A stretch of 64,000 bases of DNA, from assembly GCF_014930455.1 (NCBI RefSeq), contig NZ_JAAIYO010000003.1:744001-808000 (forward strand). Reading direction: 5' to 3'. Both the position numbers and the translations under genes were made by a program. Below are positions 34,750-46,164 of the stretch, piece after piece; within the stretch, counting starts at the first letter, position 1; each line of letters begins with the position of its first letter. The notes under the pieces are model-generated. The model saw nothing but the letters and a program-made list of their open reading frames with translations. It did not search any database and was not told the DNA's origin. This stretch comes from Corallococcus soli. GTDB lineage: Bacteria; Myxococcota; Myxococcia; Myxococcales; Myxococcaceae.

Positions 34750-36423
34750 GTGAACCAGGCACCCGCCCCATTCCCGCCCAGGTCCGGGTCGCACCCGCGC
34801 GGGCCGCACCTGACGGGGCGGTTCGCGGACGGGACGCTGGGGGAGTTTCCCCTGGGGGCGACGACGTCGCTCGGCCGCCACCCGTCCAACACGCTCCGGC
34901 TCGTGGACCGCGAGGTCTCCAAGGAGCACGCGACCATCGAGAAGGTGGGGCGCGACTTCGTCCTGCGCGACCTGAACTCGTCCAACGGCACCTTCGTCAA
35001 CGGGCGCCGGGTGACGGGGGAGATGCGGCTGCGCGACGGGGATGAGATCGCCCTGGGCTCCTCCCGGCTCGTCTTCCACAGCGGCGAGGCCGCGGCCGGG
35101 CAGGGCAACAACCCGCCCACGCTGCCGGGTGTGACGGTGGTGGCCAACGCCGTCTCCATGCCGGCCTTCCTGGCGCAGATGGACCAGGTGCCGCAGAACT
35201 TCCGCCCGGCCGAGCAGGTGACGGACAACGCCGCGCTGCGTCGTGACTACGAGAAGCTGCGAATCGCCCACGAGTTCCACCGGCAGGTGAGCCTCAAGGG
35301 CAACCAGGCGGACCTGTTCGAGCAGATCCTGAAGGTGGCCTTCGAGCTGCTGGCGGCCGACCACGGCGTCATCCTGAAGGTGGGCGTGGAGGGGGAGTTC
35401 ATCCCGGCCGCGGTGCACCACCGGCAGGGCAAGCAGGTGAACGTCATGCTGTCGGACACCGTGCTCAAGCGCGTGGTGGAGACGGGCAAGGCGGTGCTGA
35501 CGGCGGACGCCATCATCGACGAGCGCTTCTCCGCGGCCGAAAGCATCGTGGCGCAGGGCATCCGCTCCGCCATGGCGGTGCCGCTGATGGTGAACGGCGA
35601 CATCCAGGCGGTGCTGTTCCTGGACAGCCGGCAGCAGATCAACGCCTTCTCGGAGAAGGACCTGACCATCCTGTCCGGCATCGCCGCGCAGGCCGGCATC
35701 GCGCTGGAGAACGCGGCCCTGGCCGAGCAGATCCGCAACGAGGCGGTGACGCGCGCGGAGCTGTCGCGCTTCCTGTCCAAGGCGGTGGCGGACGCGGTGA
35801 TCAACGGCGGCACGGAGGACCTGCGCCAGAGCCGGCTCGCGGAGGTGAGCTGCCTGTTCGCGGACATCCGCGGCTTCACCACCCTGGCGGAGAGTGATTC
35901 GCCGCAAGAGGTGGTGTCCATGCTCAACAGCTTCTTCACCGCGATGGCGGACGTGGTGTTCCGCTACGAGGGCAACCTGGACAAGTTCATCGGGGACTGC
36001 GTGATGGCGGTGTGGGGTCCGCCGTCGTCGCACCCGGATGATCCGGGCCGGGCGCTGAGGGCGGCGCTGGAGATGCAGGACGCCGTCACGGAGCTCAACC
36101 GGCAGCGCGTGCTGGATGGCAAGAAGCCCATTGAAGTGGGCATCGGCGTCAACACGGGGCAGGCGGTCGTGGGCTACATGGGCAGCGCGGAGCGGCACGA
36201 GTTCACCGCCATTGGCGACACCGTCAACACCGCGTCGCGGCTGTGCGGCATCGCCAAGAGCGGCGAGGTGCTGGCGTCGGAGGCGACGGTGCGCAAGTCC
36301 GGGCCGGGCTTCGACGTGGAGGAGCTGCCCATGCTCCAGGTGAAGGGCAAGGAGAAGGGCGTGCAGACCTTCCGCGTGCACGGCGCGGAGCTGACCACCT
36401 CCGCCTCCCGCAAGGTGCGCTAG
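34750..36423 (+). CDS. FHA-GAF-adenylate cyclase (class III)
   Basis: A 557-residue cytoplasmic signalling enzyme. Domains: FHA (~30-105: TSLGRHPSNTLRLVDREVS, LNSSNGTFVNG), GAF (~170-325) and a class III cyclase (~365-545). The metal-binding Asp372 (FADIRGFT) and Asp416 (KFIGDCVMAVWG) are both present, as are GIGVNTGQAVVGYMGS and IGDTVNTASRL. Lys in DKFIGD and Asp in GDTVN are the residues that select ATP, so cAMP is the likely product. The FHA domain should read phosphothreonine, and the adjacent downstream gene is a Ser/Thr kinase only 4 bases away, suggesting the kinase controls the cyclase. GTG 34750 follows GGTGAGGA. Confidence 0.9.
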   Translation: MNQAPAPFPPRSGSHPRGPHLTGRFADGTLGEFPLGATTSLGRHPSNTLRLVDREVSKEHATIEKVGRDFVLRDLNSSNGTFVNGRRVTGEMRLRDGDEIALGSSRLVFHSGEAAAGQGNNPPTLPGVTVVANAVSMPAFLAQMDQVPQNFRPAEQVTDNAALRRDYEKLRIAHEFHRQVSLKGNQADLFEQILKVAFELLAADHGVILKVGVEGEFIPAAVHHRQGKQVNVMLSDTVLKRVVETGKAVLTADAIIDERFSAAESIVAQGIRSAMAVPLMVNGDIQAVLFLDSRQQINAFSEKDLTILSGIAAQAGIALENAALAEQIRNEAVTRAELSRFLSKAVADAVINGGTEDLRQSRLAEVSCLFADIRGFTTLAESDSPQEVVSMLNSFFTAMADVVFRYEGNLDKFIGDCVMAVWGPPSSHPDDPGRALRAALEMQDAVTELNRQRVLDGKKPIEVGIGVNTGQAVVGYMGSAERHEFTAIGDTVNTASRLCGIAKSGEVLASEATVRKSGPGFDVEELPMLQVKGKEKGVQTFRVHGAELTTSASRKVR

Positions 36424-36427
36424 AGCC

Positions 36428-38884
36428 ATGCGCGCCATGACCACGACGCAGTCGTGCCCCAACTGCGGCACGGTGCACGACACCCGGGTGTACGTGAGCG
36501 GCCAGAAGGTCGTGTGCCGCTGCGGCATCCGGTTCGAGGTGCGGCGTGCGGACGTGTCCAGCATCCGCCCGGCCGACGCGTCGCTCAGCCGGCCGCCTGT
36601 CCGGGCCGACGAGGAAACAGGTGTCGCGGTGACGTTCACGCCGCGCACGGTGGGAAATCCACCGGTGTCGATGTCACCTTCCGCCGCTCCGGGTGTTGGG
36701 ACCGGCAGGGAGGACAGCAGGTTGGGACGTGAGACGGATCCCTACGGCGGACCTTCGGAGGCGACGGCCATGGCCCGGTCGCAGCCGACGTCCGTGCGGG
36801 CGGAAGCCGTCCCTGATTCCCCGGGGGGAGCCGAGATGAACGTCCTGCGACCGGATGGGATGACGAAGTCGGGTGAGGGCGCGGTGCCGGTGGGAGGCGT
36901 TCCGGCCGCGGTGGAAGCGGCCTCCGGGCAGCCGTCCGGGGTGGCGCTGCCGTCGTCGGACCCCGCCGCGCTGGACGCGGCCCCGGAAGGGGACGGGGCC
37001 ACGGTGGTGCGCGTGCGGACGCCGGCGGTTGGCGAAGCTCGCGCCCCGGTGGACACCGGCATGCGCGCCATCGAGCACGCGGAGACGATGCTGACGGGCG
37101 CGAAGCCCCGGCTTCCGGGCCTGGAGCTGCTGGAGGTGCTGGGCCGTGGCGGCATGGGCGAGGTGTGGCTCGCGCGCCAGCAGTCGCTGGGCCGCACGGT
37201 GGCGGTGAAGGTGCTGCCGCCCCGGCTGGCGAAGGACGCGGAGTTCGTGTCGCGCTTCGACAAGGAGGCCACGGCGCTGGCGGCCCTGAGCCACCCCCAC
37301 ATCGTGCAGATCATCGACCGGGGCGTGGAGGGCGAGCACTACTACTTCGTCATGGAGTACGTGGAGGGCCAGTCGCTGCGCCACGCGCTGGGCGGCGCGG
37401 ATCCGATTTCGCCCCAGCAGGCGCTGAAGGTGCTGTTGCAGGTGGCGCGCGCGGTGGAGGCCGCGCACGAGAAGAACATCATCCACCGCGACCTGAAGCC
37501 GGAGAACATCCTGTTGGATGGCCGGCTCAACGCGAAGGTGGCGGACTTCGGGCTCGCGGGCATCCGGCAGCCGGACTCCCAGAAGCAGCTCACCGCCACG
37601 TCGGTGGCCATGGGCACGCTCAACTACATGGCCCCGGAGCAGCGCCGGGACGCGAAGAACGTGGACGGCCGGGCGGACCTCTTCTCGCTGGGCGTGATGA
37701 TGTACGAGGCGCTTACCGGCGAGCTGCCCGTGGGCCGCTTCAAGCTGCCGTCCCAGCGCATGCGAGGCCTGGACCCGCGCGTGGATCCGGTGGTGGAGCG
37801 CCTGCTGGAGACGGACCGCGAGGCGCGGTACGCCACCGCGACCGAGGTGTGTGAGGCGCTGGAGGACCTGGTGTCCTCCACGTCGTCGCCCCACGTCGTG
37901 GCGCCCGCGTCGGAGCTGGCGCGGGTGCGCGGCGCGGAGGTCGTCCCCGCCGGTCGGGCGGCTCCGGGGGCCGAGAGCGTCCTCCTGGAGAAGTTCAACG
38001 CGGGCTGGGGCCGCGTGCGCACGGGCCTGTCCGTCGTGGGGGGCCTGGCGCTGCTGGGCTTCGCGGTGCGCGCCTTCGTGGGCCCGGTGAGCCTGCACCT
38101 GGGCCAGGACGACAAGTACGTCATCGGCACGCAGGGGCTGAAGGTGAAGCCCGGCCAGGCGCAGTGGCCGCCCAACACGAACGGCGAGGTGTTCTCCGAC
38201 TTCAAGCTGACGCCGCCCGCCGGCAACGGGACGGCGTCCACGCTGGAGGTCGGCTTCGGAGAGGGCACCGAGGAGATCAACGTCCACAGCGGCACGTGGC
38301 GCATGGTGAACGGCGAACTGGAGGCCATCCAGGGCGGCATGGAGACGGACGGCAACAAGCTGGTGCCGCGCGCCTACCTGGCCCACCGCTACTTCTCCAG
38401 CGACGACTTCACGGCGGAGACGCTGATGGACGTGAAGCCGCTGGGCCGCGAGTACCTGGTGGAGGAGGACGCGCAGCACTTCGGAGAGCTGGCGTACCGC
38501 ATCCGCGACGTGCAGGTGTCCGTCTTCGCCATCCCGGACGTGGGCATGCGCCTGTCGTGGCGCTACATCTCCTCCGAGGACGGGCGGGAGGTGGTGGGCA
38601 ACAGCGCCGACGACGCGAGGAACCTCGTCGGGGATGAGATGCCGCTGCCCCGGCACGGCCCGTTCCTGGTGCGCCTGCAGCTGCGCAAGCAGAAGAACGG
38701 CGTGCGCGCGGACGCGTTCCTCAACAAGAAGCTCTTCGCCACCAAGATGCTCCCCGGCTTCGAGGGCCGCACCGGCAAGCTGGCGCTGGGGTGTCGCAAC
38801 CTGAAGTGCACCTTCGACGACCTGAAGGTGTCGGGGACGCTCCAGCCCCGCCCGGCGCGCCGGCTCGCCACGGGCGGCGAGTAG
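36428..38884 (+). CDS. Receptor-type Ser/Thr protein kinase with N-terminal zinc ribbon
   Basis: An 818-residue protein. Residues 10-33 form a zinc ribbon (CPNCG...CRCG). A long low-complexity linker (~35-235) precedes a Hanks-type kinase (~240-500) with Gly loop LGRGGMGEVWLAR, VAVKVL Lys, catalytic Asp355 in HRDLKPEN, and DFGLAG; the HRD Arg means activation-loop regulation. One transmembrane helix (~532-550) leads to a C-terminal ~265-residue extracytoplasmic domain (YFSSDDFTAETLMDVKP, GRTGKLALGCRN) with a concanavalin/laminin-G-like feel, perhaps a ligand sensor. Co-transcribed with the FHA cyclase. ATG 36437 is an alternative start. Confidence 0.9.
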   Translation: MRAMTTTQSCPNCGTVHDTRVYVSGQKVVCRCGIRFEVRRADVSSIRPADASLSRPPVRADEETGVAVTFTPRTVGNPPVSMSPSAAPGVGTGREDSRLGRETDPYGGPSEATAMARSQPTSVRAEAVPDSPGGAEMNVLRPDGMTKSGEGAVPVGGVPAAVEAASGQPSGVALPSSDPAALDAAPEGDGATVVRVRTPAVGEARAPVDTGMRAIEHAETMLTGAKPRLPGLELLEVLGRGGMGEVWLARQQSLGRTVAVKVLPPRLAKDAEFVSRFDKEATALAALSHPHIVQIIDRGVEGEHYYFVMEYVEGQSLRHALGGADPISPQQALKVLLQVARAVEAAHEKNIIHRDLKPENILLDGRLNAKVADFGLAGIRQPDSQKQLTATSVAMGTLNYMAPEQRRDAKNVDGRADLFSLGVMMYEALTGELPVGRFKLPSQRMRGLDPRVDPVVERLLETDREARYATATEVCEALEDLVSSTSSPHVVAPASELARVRGAEVVPAGRAAPGAESVLLEKFNAGWGRVRTGLSVVGGLALLGFAVRAFVGPVSLHLGQDDKYVIGTQGLKVKPGQAQWPPNTNGEVFSDFKLTPPAGNGTASTLEVGFGEGTEEINVHSGTWRMVNGELEAIQGGMETDGNKLVPRAYLAHRYFSSDDFTAETLMDVKPLGREYLVEEDAQHFGELAYRIRDVQVSVFAIPDVGMRLSWRYISSEDGREVVGNSADDARNLVGDEMPLPRHGPFLVRLQLRKQKNGVRADAFLNKKLFATKMLPGFEGRTGKLALGCRNLKCTFDDLKVSGTLQPRPARRLATGGE

Positions 38885-39000
38885 CCCGTCCGCATCCGCC
38901 GCCCCCGGCGGGACTTGCCGCCCCGTCCCGCCGGTCCCACCTTGCTCCCGCCGGGCTCCGTGTCCTTCACGGGCCCGTCACGTCGTCGGGTGGGGGTGGC

Positions 39001-39897
39001 ATGGGCGAGGAGCTGGGTCGCATCCTCTGGGTGCCTGCGTGCGCGGCGGGGCTCATCGTGCTGCTGCTGGCGGTGTTCACCCTGGGACGGATGTCCGCCA
39101 GGGACAGGCCCCGGTGGCTGCTGGCGGGCTTCGGCGCGCTGGCCCTGGGGCTGGTGCTCTTCGTCCCGTGGCTTGGGGATGAACCCCTGGTGCCCGTCTC
39201 GCCGGACGTGCTCGTCAAGGCGGTGGGCGGGGTGCTGCTGGTGCTCGCCGCGGGGGTGTGCGCCCGCGCGGCGCGGGTGCGGCTGAGGGCGGATGCCCTG
39301 GTGGGCACCGCGCCCCTGTCCCTGGATGACGCGGTGGCGGCCGTGCGCGCGGGGCGCCCGCCGGGCTTTGGCGTGTACCGGGGCCAGTTGGAGTCACCGG
39401 AGACGCTGACGTCGCCGGGCGGCGTGCCGTGCGCCTTCTACGACGCGGCGGTGCACGCGGTGGGCGCCCATGGCCGCAAGGGGCCGCTGTTGTCGCGGGA
39501 GCGCGCCTACGCGCCGGTGCTGTTGCTGCGCGGTGAGCGCACGCGGGCGACGGTGGGCTTCGCGCCCTCGGCGCTGCTGGCCCCGGTGGAGGTGCGCCGG
39601 TGCGTGTCCGCGCCCGCGCTCACCCGGGAGGAGCTGTTGGGCCCGCCCATGGAGGCCCTGTCCTGGGAGCGTGTGGGCACCCCGGGCGAAGCGTGTCTGG
39701 TGGTGGGGGAGCTGCGGCGCGGGCCCCGCGAGGGCACCTGGGAGTTGCGCGGTCGCGGTGGGCGTCCGGCGCTGGTGGTGCTGGGCAGCGAGGCCACGGG
39801 CGCCGGCGGGGTGCTGTCCCGCCGGGCCTGGAGGCACTTCGCGGCGGCCGGGGCACTGTCCCTGGCCGCCGCGGTCATGCTCGCCCGGACCCTGTAG
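39001..39897 (+). CDS. Multi-pass membrane protein with GIDE-like domain
   Basis: A 298-residue protein with three N-terminal hydrophobic helices (~10-30, 41-60, 70-90) and one at the C-terminus (AAAGALSLAAAVMLARTL). The part between (~110-270) has GFGVYRGQLESPETLTSPGGVPCAFYDA, resembling the GIDE/MULAN-type domain found in bacterial and mitochondrial membrane proteins. There is no RING finger, so no ubiquitin ligase function is implied. It lies ~115 bases after the kinase gene and could be part of the same transcript. Function is unknown. Confidence 0.7.
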   Translation: MGEELGRILWVPACAAGLIVLLLAVFTLGRMSARDRPRWLLAGFGALALGLVLFVPWLGDEPLVPVSPDVLVKAVGGVLLVLAAGVCARAARVRLRADALVGTAPLSLDDAVAAVRAGRPPGFGVYRGQLESPETLTSPGGVPCAFYDAAVHAVGAHGRKGPLLSRERAYAPVLLLRGERTRATVGFAPSALLAPVEVRRCVSAPALTREELLGPPMEALSWERVGTPGEACLVVGELRRGPREGTWELRGRGGRPALVVLGSEATGAGGVLSRRAWRHFAAAGALSLAAAVMLARTL

Positions 39898-39920
39898 CCC
39901 TCAGGGGCCCGGACGTGGGG

Positions 39921-39942
39921 CCCCGGCCCTCAGGGGCCGGGG
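39921..39942. terminator. Hairpin between convergent genes
   Basis: CCCCGGCCC and GGGCCGGGG form a 9-bp stem with loop TCAG in the 55-base gap between the membrane protein and the DUF4215 gene. No T-tract; it could end transcription from both sides. Confidence 0.5.
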
Positions 39943-39952
39943 AGAAGCGACT

Positions 39953-41731
39953 TCACCCTGGATCGACCTTGCAGTTGTTGGGGCACTCGTCGTTGTCGTT
40001 CGTGTTGCCGTCGTCGCAGGTCTCATCGAACTTGTACTGGGGGATGCCGTCGCCGCAGCGGGCATTCCAGATGCAGGTCAGGCTGCACTTGCCGTAGCCC
40101 GGCCCGTTGGCGTTGCCCAGGTCGCACTGCTCACCCACGTCGACCGTGCCGTTGCCGCAGGTGGACTCGCAGTTGGTGCGCTGGGTCTCGAAGTTGTTCA
40201 GGGTGAGCTTGTACGAGGACGCGGTCTGGTGGCGCTCGGCCTGGAACACGACGACCTCGTAGATCTTGCCCTTCTGCAGGTTCAGCTTCGTGGTGACCTG
40301 CGTGTCCTTCAGGTCCACCTGGCCATCGAGCGCACCGTGCACACCGCCCAGGTCCAGGGCGAGCCGGCCGTTGATGAACACCCACACGTCGTCGTCACCA
40401 TTGAAGGTCAGCAGCTCGGTGCCCTTGAACTCGAACCAGTAGCGGGTCTCGCTGGTGAAGCTGAAGTTGTGGCCATTGGCGCCCTTGTTCTCCAGGCCCC
40501 GGGCCACCCAGCCCTTGTTGTCGAGCGGGAAGAAGGCCGGGTTGTTGAACAGGTAGGAGCCCGTGGCGCCCTGCTTGTTCAGCGTCAACGTGCCGACCTC
40601 CGTGATGTTGACGTTGGGCGTGTCGCGGTACCACTGGTCGAAGGCCGTCTTGCCGTGGGTGGTGTTGGAGGTGATGCCCTCCTTCGCGTACTGGGGCTTT
40701 CCGTCCGTGCCCAGCAGGCCGGTGTAGAGGGGGCCCACGATGCCCAGCTCGTTGCCGTTGGCGTCGTCGAAGTCCGGGTGGAAGACGCCGCCCACGTTGT
40801 TCGCCCTGCCGCGGAAGTCGCGGTACACGACGGGGATCTCCACGGTGTTCGGCGGCGTTTCGGTGACGCGGGTGCAGGCGAAGCCTTCCTCCAGCTTGCA
40901 GGTGGAGGAGCAGCCGTCGTTGGCGCGCACGTTGCCGTCGTCGCACTCCTCGGTGGTGTCATTCGGGAGGATGACGCCGTCGCCGCAGCGGGACTCGCAG
41001 GTGCCGTCCACGCACCGGGGCTCCAGCACGCACAGGGGCGAGCAGCCGTCGCCCATGTCGTTGTTGCCGTCGTCGCACTGCTCGGTGCCTTCCTTCTTGC
41101 CGTCGCCGCAGGTCGTCCTGGCGCACGGCTGGCCCGGGTCGCACTTGTAGCCCGGCTCCAGGCGGCAGGTGTCGCTGCAACCGTCGCCGTTGGTGGGGAC
41201 GGTGTTGCCGTCCTCGCACTCCTCGTCGCCCGCGATGATCTTGTCGCCGCACTCGGCGGCCCGGCAGCGCTGACCCTGGAAGGGGCAGGACCAGCCCGGC
41301 TCGATGGACTTGCAGTCCGCCGCGCAGCCGTCCCCGCCCGCCTTGTTGCGGTCGTCGCACACCTCGGGCGTCGCACCGGCGTCCACGTCGCCCAGTTCGA
41401 TGACGCCGTTGCCGCATGCCGTGCCGACCACGCACTTCTGGCCCGGCGTCGGACACTCGAAGCCGATCTCCACTTCCTGGCAGTCGAACGAGCAGCCGTC
41501 GCCGCTCACGTTGTTGCTGTCGTCACACGCTTCGTCAGTGGAGTGCTTCTTGCCGTCGGCACAGACGGCCGGGCCTTCGTCGATGGGACCTCCGTCCGTC
41601 GTTCCACCGTCAGTGATGGGGGTGCCGCCGTCGTTCGACGTGTCGTCGCCGGGGCAGGCCGTCAGGGTGAACAGCAGGGAGGCGAGCAGGAGGCTCGTGA
41701 GTCGACTTCGCGAGGGGGAATGTTTCAGCAT
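39953..41731 (-). CDS. DUF4215 / fibro-slime domain lipoprotein
   Basis: A 592-residue Cys-rich surface protein with lipobox TLTAC. Five DUF4215-type repeats (CGxGxxxxxExCDDGNxxxxDGCSxxC) fill ~55-290, a fibro-slime domain occupies ~295-520 (VYRDFRGRANNVGGVFHPDF, GDDDVWVFINGRLALDLGG), and two further DUF4215 repeats close the protein. About 40 cysteines suggest multiple disulphides. Such proteins are common on myxobacterial surfaces, and some Cys-rich ones mediate cell-cell contact; a contact or adhesion role is inferred. A TTGACA hexamer lies 32 bases upstream of the start. No MYXO-CTERM tail is visible. Confidence 0.85.
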   Translation of the reverse strand: MLKHSPSRSRLTSLLLASLLFTLTACPGDDTSNDGGTPITDGGTTDGGPIDEGPAVCADGKKHSTDEACDDSNNVSGDGCSFDCQEVEIGFECPTPGQKCVVGTACGNGVIELGDVDAGATPEVCDDRNKAGGDGCAADCKSIEPGWSCPFQGQRCRAAECGDKIIAGDEECEDGNTVPTNGDGCSDTCRLEPGYKCDPGQPCARTTCGDGKKEGTEQCDDGNNDMGDGCSPLCVLEPRCVDGTCESRCGDGVILPNDTTEECDDGNVRANDGCSSTCKLEEGFACTRVTETPPNTVEIPVVYRDFRGRANNVGGVFHPDFDDANGNELGIVGPLYTGLLGTDGKPQYAKEGITSNTTHGKTAFDQWYRDTPNVNITEVGTLTLNKQGATGSYLFNNPAFFPLDNKGWVARGLENKGANGHNFSFTSETRYWFEFKGTELLTFNGDDDVWVFINGRLALDLGGVHGALDGQVDLKDTQVTTKLNLQKGKIYEVVVFQAERHQTASSYKLTLNNFETQRTNCESTCGNGTVDVGEQCDLGNANGPGYGKCSLTCIWNARCGDGIPQYKFDETCDDGNTNDNDECPNNCKVDPG

Positions 41732-41815
41732 GGACTGGATGCTGGAAGGCCCTGACCCCGCGTGTCAAATGGATCAGGTGTATTCGCACCCAGTCAGCGC
41801 GTGAAGGTGCAGAAA

Positions 41816-41843
41816 GCCCGTACCCCTGTACGGGTGTACGGGC
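41816..41843 (-). terminator. Terminator of the sugar porter gene
   Basis: GCCCGTAC (41816-41823) and GTACGGGC (41836-41843) pair, with an inner CCC/GGG extension and a bulged T. On the minus strand TTTC follows. It starts 29 bases after the stop codon. Confidence 0.65.
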
Positions 41844-41872
41844 CTCCAGGGTGATGGGTCTGTGTGTTGGGA

Positions 41873-43297
41873 CTACATGGACTCCAACTCGCGGCCCTTC
41901 GTTTCCTTGATGAAGCGCACGGCGAAGAAGAGGGAGAACACGGCGGCCGCGGCATACAGGCCGTAGGCCCAGCCGAGCCCGATGGCCTGGAGCGACGGGA
42001 ACGTGGCGGACACGAGGAAGTTGGCCATCCACTGCGCCATCGCGGCGATGGACAGCGCGAGCGCGCGGATCCGGTTGGGGAACATCTCGCCCAGCAGCAC
42101 CCAGACGACGGGGCCCCACGAGAAGCCGAAGAAGACGACGTAGAGGTTGGCGGCGATGAGCGCCGTGGTGCCGGCGGCGCCCTGCAACACGGGTTTGCCC
42201 GAGGGATCCACCGGCGCGGTGCCGAAGAGGTACGCCATCAGGCCCAGCGTGAGCGCCATGCCGAGCGAGCCGATGATGAGCAGGGGCTTCCTGCCAATCT
42301 TGTCCACGAAGGCGATGGCGACGAGCGTGGTGAGGATGTTGGTGACGCTGGTGATGACGGTGATGAGCAGCGAGTCATGCTCGGAGAAGCCCACCGCCTG
42401 CCAGAGCACGCTGGAGTAGTAGAAGATGACGTTGATGCCCACGAACTGCTGGAGCATCGCGAGCACGATGCCGATCCACACGATGGGCAGCAGGCCGAAG
42501 CGGCCCCCCTTGAGGTCCGCCAGGTGCGGCGTGTGGTCCGAGCGCACGGAGCGGCGGATCTCCACGACCTTGGAGGGCGCGGTGTCCCCTTCGATGTCGC
42601 GCAGGACCTTCAGGGCCTCCTGCTCACGGCCCTTGGCCACCAGGTAGCGGGGCGACTCGGGGATGAAGAGCGCGCCCAGGCCGTAGAGGATGGCGGGCGG
42701 CAGGCCGCTGAAGAACATCCAGCGCCACGCGGTGATGCCGAACCAGCCCGGGTTGGAGGCCGAGCCCGCGGCGCGCGCGATGGCGAAGTCGCCCAGCAGG
42801 GCCATGAAGATGCCCACCACGATGGCCAGTTGTTGCAGCGACGCCAGCCGGCCTCTCAGGTGCGCCGGGGCGATCTCCGCGATGTACGCGGGCGCCACGA
42901 CGCTGGCCGCGCCCACGCCCAGCCCGCCCACCAGCCGCCAGATGCTCAGGTCCCACAGCGAGAACGCCAGGCCGGAGCCGAGCGCGCTGATGATGAACAG
43001 CCCGGAGGCGATGATCATCGTGCGCGTCCGGCCGTAGCGGTCCGCGATGTGCCCCGCGGAGAAGGCGCCAATCGCGGAGCCGATCAACGCGGAGGACACC
43101 GCCAGGCCCAGGACCCAGCTGCTCGCGGCGAACTGGGTCTGGAGGGCGCCGACGGTGCCGTTGATGACGGAGGTGTCGAATCCAAAGAGGAAGCCGCCCA
43201 GCGCGGCCACCACGGAGATGATGAGGAACCGGCCGGTGTGGGTCTCCGGTTGCGCGGTGGGCCGTCTGCCTGTCGGGACATCCAGGATATCCGGCAT
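41873..43297 (-). CDS. MFS sugar porter
   Basis: A 474-residue, 12-helix sugar:H+ symporter of the SP family. Family signatures: FGFDTSVINGT in helix 1, GHIADRYGRTRT after helix 2, PESPRYLVAKGRE before the central loop, LQQFVGINVIFYYSSVL in helix 7, VDKIGRKPLL after helix 8 and KETKGRELE at the end. The QQ and N residues of helix 7 match sugar-binding positions. ATG 43297 (MPDILDVPTG) is supported by GGGGAGGAG upstream; a longer start at 43330 would overlap it. Substrate is probably a hexose or pentose. Confidence 0.92.
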   Translation of the reverse strand: MPDILDVPTGRRPTAQPETHTGRFLIISVVAALGGFLFGFDTSVINGTVGALQTQFAASSWVLGLAVSSALIGSAIGAFSAGHIADRYGRTRTMIIASGLFIISALGSGLAFSLWDLSIWRLVGGLGVGAASVVAPAYIAEIAPAHLRGRLASLQQLAIVVGIFMALLGDFAIARAAGSASNPGWFGITAWRWMFFSGLPPAILYGLGALFIPESPRYLVAKGREQEALKVLRDIEGDTAPSKVVEIRRSVRSDHTPHLADLKGGRFGLLPIVWIGIVLAMLQQFVGINVIFYYSSVLWQAVGFSEHDSLLITVITSVTNILTTLVAIAFVDKIGRKPLLIIGSLGMALTLGLMAYLFGTAPVDPSGKPVLQGAAGTTALIAANLYVVFFGFSWGPVVWVLLGEMFPNRIRALALSIAAMAQWMANFLVSATFPSLQAIGLGWAYGLYAAAAVFSLFFAVRFIKETKGRELESM

Positions 43298-43505
43298 GAC
43301 GTGCTCCTCCCCAGGGGGCACGTCCTGCACGGGAACGGGGGAGGAGGAAGCTGACCACCTCCCAGAGAGTCCGTTCTCGCGGTTCGCACAACGGCCCTTA
43401 CGAGAGGTGGCCTTCCCCCACGCTGGAAGGCACCCTCGAACGGGGCACCGCCCGTGTGGCTGCCCGCTGGGAGACGGAGCGCCATCAGGGGGGGCGGGGC
43501 GTCAC

Positions 43506-45112
<1,607 letters not shown>

Positions 45113-45116
<4 letters not shown>

Positions 45117-45949
45117 GCGCCCGCCGCGCGGCCCAACAGCATGCGCTGGCCTTCACGCGCGGGCTCGGTGAAGGGGAACAGGCCGCGCGCCTGCTGCGCC
45201 ATGTCCTCCAGCAGGTCGTCCGCGTGGGACGGATCATGGTGGAAGAGGAAGAGGCGGCCGGCGTGCAGGTCCCTGGCCACCTTGGCCGCGTCCATCATCG
45301 TCGAGTGGCCCCAGCCCTTCTTGGGCATGCCCTTCCTGCCCTCGTACTCGTCGGGCGTGTACTGCGCGTCCAGGCACAGCGCGTCCGCGCCCTCGAAGTG
45401 GCGCGCCACGTCCGACGTGAGGCGCTCCGGCAGCTCCACGTCCGTCGCGTACACGAAGGAGTGGCCGTCCGCTTCCACGCGGTAGGCCATGCAGCCATCC
45501 GGGTGAGGCACGTCGATGGGCGTCACCTTGAACGGGCCCACCTCCACCGTCTGGCCATGCAGCGCGGAGCCGAAGGCCATCTTCGAGCGCATGGTGGACA
45601 GCGGCACCGGGAACTGCGGCGGGCACATCTGCTGCGACAGCGTGGACTCCAGCGCCTGCGCGCCGTTGGCGCCCGGGCCGTACAGCGCCAGCGCCGTGGT
45701 GGGCAGGTACGCGGGCGTGAAGAAGGGGAAGCCCTGCACGTGGTCCCAGTGCAGGTGCGAGAAGAACATCGTCGCCCTCTGCGGGGCGCCCTCGCGCAGC
45801 ATCACCTCGCCCAGCGTGCGGATGCCCGTGCCCGCGTCGAGGATCAGGCGCTCGCCCTGGCTCGTCACCTCCACGCACGCCGTGTTGCCACCGATGCGCG
45901 AGCCCGACACCGCGATGCTGCCCCGAACGCCGAAGAACCGGATTTCCAT
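45113..45949 (-). CDS. MBL-fold metallo-hydrolase
   Basis: A 278-residue metallo-beta-lactamase-fold protein. It begins MEIRFFGVRGSIAVSG and carries FSHLHWDHVQGFPFF (HxHxDH), VYATDVE and FHHDPSHADD, which together supply the dinuclear zinc site. It resembles the phosphodiesterase-like branch (cyclic nucleotide or RNA-type hydrolases) more than beta-lactamases. AGGAGG lies 8 bases before ATG 45949. It is the first gene of the unit with the sigma-54 activator; hydrolysis of the ligand that the GAF domain senses is a tempting inference but not shown. Confidence 0.85.
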
Positions 45950-46164
45950 GATGTGCCTCCTGATGCTTCCGGCACCCTTGCGAGGCGCCCTGACGCGGAG
46001 GGGACAGAGCACGTCCGGTGCCAGCGCCAAGGGGCTGGAATCATTGGGGTGGGGGAGGGGATGACGGAGGGCTGCACCATTCTGGGGCGCTCCGGATGGG
46101 GCCGGGCGGTCCATTCCGGCGCGGCCCAGCAGGCGGCGGAATCCTGGTAGGACCGGGGGACATC

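Noticed and set aside
45950-46164. Sigma-54-like GGCAC...TTGC near the MBL gene
   Set aside because: The spacing between GGCAC and TTGC is only 2 bases, incompatible with a sigma-54 promoter.
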